Below, piece after piece: positions 59,615-64,000 of a DNA stretch of 64,000 nucleotides (position 1 is its first letter; each line of letters starts with the position of its first letter). The notes beneath the pieces are model-generated. The model was not told the DNA's origin, did no database searches, and worked only from the letters and a program-made list of their open reading frames with translations. The stretch lies in the NCBI RefSeq assembly GCF_009724245.1, contig NZ_WNNK01000012.1:62001-126000 (forward strand). Reading direction: 5' to 3'. This stretch comes from Pseudomonas spelaei. GTDB taxonomy: Bacteria; Pseudomonadota; Gammaproteobacteria; Pseudomonadales; Pseudomonadaceae. The position numbers were made by a program, and so were the translations under genes.

Positions 59615-61201
59615 ATGAGTGATAACAACAACAAAATGACTCAAGCCATGCACCGCCGGGATTTTCTCAAACACAGCGCCGTCGCCGGTGCCGTGGCGGC
59701 AGCGCTCTCCATGGGGTTGCCGTTTCAAGCCTTCGCCGAAGAGGCCACGCCCAAGGCCGGTGGCGTACTGCGCCTGGGGCTGGCGGGCGGCAGCACCACT
59801 GACTCCCGCGATCCGGGCTCCTGGACCGATACCTTTACCTTTGTCGGCTTCTCGGCCGTGTACAACACCCTCACTGAAATTGCGGTCGACGGCAGCGCCA
59901 TCCCCGAGCTGGCGCAAAGCTTCGAATCCACACCGGATGCCCGTGTCTGGACCTTCAAGCTGCGCCAGGGTGTGACCTTCCACAACGGCAAAAGCCTCAC
60001 CGCCGACGACGTGGTAGCGTCGATCAATCATCACCTGAGTGCCACGTCCACCTCCGCCGCCAAGACCGTGCTGGGCGACGTCGCCGGCGTCAGCGCCAAG
60101 GGGGCTGATACCGTGGTGTTCGAGCTGCGTTCAGGCAATGCCGACTTCGCGTATGTGGTCGCCGATTACCACCTGGTGATCATGCCGGCCAAGGACGGCA
60201 CCGCCGACTGGCAGGCCGGCATCGGCACCAGCGGTTATCGCCTGAAAAGCTTCGAACCCGGCGTGCGCATGGACCTGGAACGCAACCCCGATTACTGGAA
60301 GCCGGGCAGGGCGCATTTCGCCAGTGCCGAGTTGCTCGCCATTGCCGACGGCGCGGCGCGGATCAACGCGCTGGTGACCGGGCAAGTGGATGTGATCAAC
60401 AAGGTCGACCTGAAAACTGTGGCCTTGCTCAAGCGCAATCCCAATCTGGTGATCGAGGAAACCAAGGGCGCCCAGCAATACACGTTCCCGATGCTGTGCG
60501 ACAGCAACGAGTTCAAGAACAACGATATCCGCATGGCCATGAAGCACGCGATCAACCGTGAAACCCTGCTGGCCTCGGTGCTGCACGGCTATGGCCTGGT
60601 GGGCAATGACCACCCGATCCAGCCCGGCAGCCGCTTCATCAATACCGCGTTGGAGCAGCGTACTTACGATCCGGACCAGTCGCGCTTTTACCTGCGCAAG
60701 GCCGGTGTCGAGTCGCTCAAGGTGCGTCTGCAAGCCTCGGATGCCGCCTACACCGGCGCGGTGGACGCCTCGGTGTTGTTCAAAGAACAGGCCCGTCAGG
60801 CTGGGATCGACATCGACGTGGTGCGCGAGCCGGCGGACGGTTTCTTCTCCAACGTCTGGATGAAACAGCCGTTCACCACCTCGTTCTGGTACAGCAGCCT
60901 GACCGCCGACCGCATGTTCAGCATCGGCTATGCCAAGGGCGCGGCGTGGAACGAAACGCATTGGGATAACCCCCGTTTCAACCAGTTGCTCAACGCCGCG
61001 CGGGGCGAGATGAACGCACCCTTGCGCCAGGAGATGTACAACGAAATGCAGGCCCTGTGCCGGGACGATGGCGGGGCGATTTTGCCGCTGTTTGCCAGCT
61101 CCGTGGCAGCCCGCTCGAACCGCGTCAGCCATGGACCACTGACCGCGCCGTATGGGGAATTGGATGGCTTGCGGCTGATCGAACGGTGGTGGCAGGCCTG
61201 A
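59615..61201 (+). CDS. ABC transporter substrate-binding protein, family 5
   Basis: The 528-residue protein has a twin-arginine signal (HRRDFLKHSAVAGAV, cleavage near AFAEE), so it may be exported folded. It then shows the SBP_bac_5 signatures: KAGGVLRLGLAGGS, FNT-like YNTLTEIAVDGS, WTFKLRQGVTFHNGKSLTAD, LKSFEPGVRMDLERNPDYW. It should bind a peptide, opine or similar for the permease at 63195. The 1994 bases between the two genes are filled by the repeat array. Start has GAGGAA upstream. Confidence 0.9.
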   Translation: MSDNNNKMTQAMHRRDFLKHSAVAGAVAAALSMGLPFQAFAEEATPKAGGVLRLGLAGGSTTDSRDPGSWTDTFTFVGFSAVYNTLTEIAVDGSAIPELAQSFESTPDARVWTFKLRQGVTFHNGKSLTADDVVASINHHLSATSTSAAKTVLGDVAGVSAKGADTVVFELRSGNADFAYVVADYHLVIMPAKDGTADWQAGIGTSGYRLKSFEPGVRMDLERNPDYWKPGRAHFASAELLAIADGAARINALVTGQVDVINKVDLKTVALLKRNPNLVIEETKGAQQYTFPMLCDSNEFKNNDIRMAMKHAINRETLLASVLHGYGLVGNDHPIQPGSRFINTALEQRTYDPDQSRFYLRKAGVESLKVRLQASDAAYTGAVDASVLFKEQARQAGIDIDVVREPADGFFSNVWMKQPFTTSFWYSSLTADRMFSIGYAKGAAWNETHWDNPRFNQLLNAARGEMNAPLRQEMYNEMQALCRDDGGAILPLFASSVAARSNRVSHGPLTAPYGELDGLRLIERWWQA

Positions 61202-61228
61202 ACCTTGTGGCGAGTGAAGATCAATGGT

Positions 61229-63160
61229 GGGAGCTGTCGAGCCCTGGCGAGGCTGCGATGGGACCACCTCGGTGCTTCTGCCAGACCACAGCGCCTGCAT
61301 CGCAGCCTCGCCGGGGCTCGACAGCTCCCACACTGGAATTGTGCAGCCTTTGCAAGCGTGCCCAATTCGAGGACTCGCACCATGAATAGCCTGCGTGAAA
61401 TGGACACCGCCCAGACGATGAAGATCACCTGTGGGAGCTGTCGAGCCCCAGCGAGGCTGCGATGGGACCACCTCGGTGCTTCTGCCAGACCACAGCGCCT
61501 GCATCGCAGCCTCGCCAGGGCTCGACAGCTCCCACACTGGAATTGTGCAGCCTTTGCAAGCGTGCCCAACGCGAGGAATCGCACCATGAATAGCCTGCGT
61601 GAAATGGACACCGCCCAGACGATGAAGATCAATGGTGGGAGCTGTCGAGCCCCAGCGAGGCTGCGATGGGACCACCTCGGTGCCTCTGCCAGACCGCAGC
61701 GCCTGCATCGCAGCCTCGCCAGGGCTCGACAGCTCCCACACTGGAATTGTGCAGCCTTTGCAGCGTGCCCAACGCGAGGAATCGCACCATGAATAGCCTG
61801 CGTGAAATGGACACCGCCCAGACGATGAAGATCAATGGTGGGAGCTGTCGAGCCCCAGCGAGGCTGCGATGGGATCACCTCGGTGCCTCTGCCAGACCGC
61901 AGCGCCTGCATCGCAGCCTCGCCGGGGCTCGACAGCTCCCACACTGGAATTGTGCAGCCTTTGCAAGCGTGCCCAATTCGAGGACTCGCACCATGAATAG
62001 CCTGCGTGAAATGGACACCGCCCAGACGATGAAGATCACCTGTGGGAGCTGTCGAGCCCCAGCGAGGCTGCGATGGGACCACCTCGGTGCTTCTGCCAGA
62101 CCACAGCGCCTGCATCGCAGCCTCGCCAGGGCTCGACAGCTCCCACACTGGAATTGTGCAGCCTTTGCAAGCGTGCCCAACGCGAGGAATCGCACCATGA
62201 ATAGCCTGCGTGAAATGGACACCGCCCAGACGATGAAGATCAATGGTGGGAGCTGTCGAGCCCCAGCGAGGCTGCGATGGGACCACCTCGGTGCCTCTGC
62301 CAGACCGCAGCGCCTGCATCGCAGCCTCGCCAGGGCTCGACAGCTCCCACACTGGAATTGTGCAGCCTTTGCAGCGTGCCCAACGCGAGGAATCGCACCA
62401 TGAATAGCCTGCGTGAAATGGACACCGCCCAGACGATGAAGATCAATGGTGGGAGCTGTCGAGCCCCAGCGAGGCTGCGATGGGATCACCTCGGTGCCTC
62501 TGCCAGACCGCAGCGCCTGCATCGCAGCCTCGCCGGGGCTCGACAGCTCCCACACTGGAATTGTGCAGCCTTTGCAAGCGTGCCCAATTCGAGGACTCGC
62601 CCATGAATAGCCTGCGTGAAATGGATACCGCCCAGACGATGAAGGTCAATGGTGGGAGCTGTCGAGCCCTGGCGAGGCTGCGATGGGACCACCTCGGTGC
62701 TTCTGCCAGACCACAGCGCCTGCATCGCAGCCTCGCCAGGGCTCGACAGCTCCCACACTGGAATTGTGCAGCCTTTGCAAGCGTGCCCAATGCGAGGACT
62801 CGCACCATGAATAGCCTGCGTGAAATGGACACCGCCCAGACGATGAAGATCACCTGTGGGAGCTGTCGAGCCCCAGCGAGGCTGCGATGGGATCACCTCG
62901 GTGCTTCTGCCAGACCGCAGCGCCTGTATCGCAGCCTCGCCAGGGCTCGACAGCTCCCACACTGGAATTGTGCAGCCTTTGCAAGCGTGCCCAACGCGAG
63001 GAATCGCCCATGAATAGCCTGCGTGAAATGGACACCGCCCAGACGATGAAGATCAATTGTGGGAGCTGTCGAGCCCCAGCGAGGCTGCGATGGGATCACC
63101 TCGGTGCCTCTGCCAGACCGCAGCGCCTGCATCGCAGCCTCGCACAAGGGAAATGTGTTG
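61229..63160. repeat. tandem array of about ten 203/204-bp hairpin units
   Basis: Each unit has a hairpin (arms TGGGAGCTGTCGAGCCC... with complement GGGCTCGACAGCTCCCA around a GCGAGGCTGCGAT/ATCGCAGCCTCGC core) and a spacer carrying GAGGA-CACCATGAATAGCCTGCG. The copies of that ATG start at 61382, 61586, 61789, 61993, 62197, 62400, 62603, 62807 and 63010, thus 203-204 apart. The tenth hairpin lacks its complete 3' arm and is followed by the permease start at 63195. A higher-order period of three units (about 611 bp) is visible. It sits between two transporter genes. Confidence 0.95.
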
Positions 63161-63194
63161 TCTTCGGGAGGTGCACCACTCATGAGAGTCCCAC

Positions 63195-64000
63195 ATGAAT
63201 AGCCTATTTAAACTGGTCCTCCAGCGTCTGGCCCTTGGCTTGCTGTCGCTGTTCGCTGTCTCGGTGATCATCTTCCTGGCCGTCGGCATGCTTCCCGGCG
63301 ATATCGCCCAGGCCATGCTCGGCCAGTCCGCGACACCGGAAACCGTCGCCGCGTTCCGCGCACAATTGGGCCTGGACCTGCCGCCCTTGAGCCGTTTTGT
63401 GCAGTGGCTGTTGCGCCTGCTGCACGGCGACCTCGGTGCCTCCCTGGCCAACCAGCGACCCATCGCTGAACTGATCGGTGCCCGCCTGGGTAACACCTTG
63501 CGCCTGGCGGCACTGGCCGCGTTGGTTTCGGTGCCGCTGGCATTGGTGTTAGGGATGCTCGCTGCGCTCTACCGCAACAGCTGGTTCGACCGCTTGCTCA
63601 ATACCTCAGCCTTGAGCGCCGTATCGTTCCCTGAGTTCTTCGTCGCCTACCTGTTGATCCTGGTGTTCTCGGTCAAGCTCGGCTGGTTCCCCAGCCTGTC
63701 CAACCTGGCGCCGGATGCGTCATTGGGCACGATCCTCGAACGCTCGGTACTGCCGGTGGCGACCCTGAGCCTGGTGGTGATCGCGCAGATGATGCGCATG
63801 ACCCGCGCCTCGCTCATCAACCTGCTGGCCAGCCCCTACATCGAAATGGCCCGGCTCAAGGGCATCAGCCAGTCGCGGATTATCTGGCGTCACGCTTTGC
63901 CCAATGCCCTGGCGCCCATCGTCAACGTGGTGGCGCTGAACCTGGCGTACCTGGTGGTGGGCGTGGTGGTGGTCGAAGTGGTGTTTGTCTATCCGGGCCT
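63195..64000 (+). CDS. ABC transporter permease, DppB-like (partial, runs off window)
   Basis: The frame is open from the ATG at 63195 (MNSLFKLVLQRLALGLLSLF) to the window end, 268 codons. It has hydrophobic segments starting at about residue 9 and VGMLPGDIAQAMLG, FRAQLGLDLPPLSRFVQWLL, and the EAA-loop region ASPYIEMARLKGISQSRIIW with RHALPNALAPIVNVV. This is the first permease of a peptide/nickel-type transporter. GAGAG lies nearby as binding site. The first eleven bases equal those in the repeat units. Confidence 0.9.
   Translation, partial: MNSLFKLVLQRLALGLLSLFAVSVIIFLAVGMLPGDIAQAMLGQSATPETVAAFRAQLGLDLPPLSRFVQWLLRLLHGDLGASLANQRPIAELIGARLGNTLRLAALAALVSVPLALVLGMLAALYRNSWFDRLLNTSALSAVSFPEFFVAYLLILVFSVKLGWFPSLSNLAPDASLGTILERSVLPVATLSLVVIAQMMRMTRASLINLLASPYIEMARLKGISQSRIIWRHALPNALAPIVNVVALNLAYLVVGVVVVEVVFVYPG

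Noticed and set aside
60131..62555. Repetitive long minus frames through the hairpin array
   Set aside because: Arise because 204-bp units preserve frame; they cross into the antisense of the substrate-binding protein and have no protein-like composition.
61229..63160. CRISPR array
   Set aside because: Units are 203/204 bp, nearly identical throughout, with no unique spacers and no cas genes.

Overview
The window looks like chromosome from a fluorescent Pseudomonas of the P. fluorescens group. The evidence is the high third-position GC of its genes, a complete phenazine operon with its own phzR/phzI quorum-sensing pair, Pseudomonas-type small families (DUF1652, the Zn-independent L36 paralogue) and REP-like intergenic palindromes. 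No rRNA, tRNA, CRISPR array or prophage was seen. Most of the window is accessory or secondary-metabolism DNA rather than housekeeping genes. All names rest on reading motifs and remembered family members by eye; no database search was run.

Layout. 0-9 kb: a patchwork of small enzymes and exported proteins (methyltransferase, APH-like kinase, arginase-like protein, SgcJ-like protein, a lipoprotein, a Tat-exported deaminase, an MlaA-like protein without a lipobox) plus a frameshifted small gene and a gene remnant. 9-19 kb: an RTX lipase, two LysR regulators beside a pirin and an SDR gene, a sulfide:quinone-reductase-like / DUF1641 / methyltransferase operon, and an extreme Met/Cys-rich protein. 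19-31 kb: an XRE-cupin regulator, a TonB receptor and a compact six-gene set (HpaB-like flavin monooxygenase, M24 metalloenzyme, SbnA-like PLP synthase, flavin reductase, asparagine-synthetase-like amidotransferase, MFS exporter). This set reads as an uncharacterised NRPS/PKS-free pathway for a small amino-acid-derived product and is the best candidate for an undescribed system. 31-37.7 kb: secreted nuclease, lipoproteins, FAH-family enzyme, AraC regulator, GAF protein, a GGDEF remnant and a DUF1652 gene.

37.7-38.7 kb is one nearly 1 kb nested palindrome. 38.7-46.9 kb is phzABCDEFG on the minus strand with phzR divergent and phzI beyond it; 18-bp phz boxes lie upstream of phzA and phzI. No phenazine-modifying gene is present, so phenazine-1-carboxylate is the expected product. 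47-49.6 kb holds a GNAT, a NUDIX enzyme, a Gfo/Idh/MocA oxidoreductase and a secreted RNase T2.

49.6-64 kb is a catabolic and uptake locus: XRE-cupin regulator and flavin/Fe-S ene-reductase on the minus strand, diverging over a 33-bp dyad from a class II aldolase and a TetR regulator, followed by enoyl-CoA hydratase, acyl-CoA dehydrogenase, NDP-forming acyl-CoA synthetase, AruI-like thiamine-diphosphate decarboxylase, and a peptide/opine-type ABC transporter. The transporter genes are split by a 2-kb tandem array of about ten 203/204-bp hairpin units, each carrying a copy of an ATG start region that resembles the start of the following permease gene. The permease runs off the right edge.
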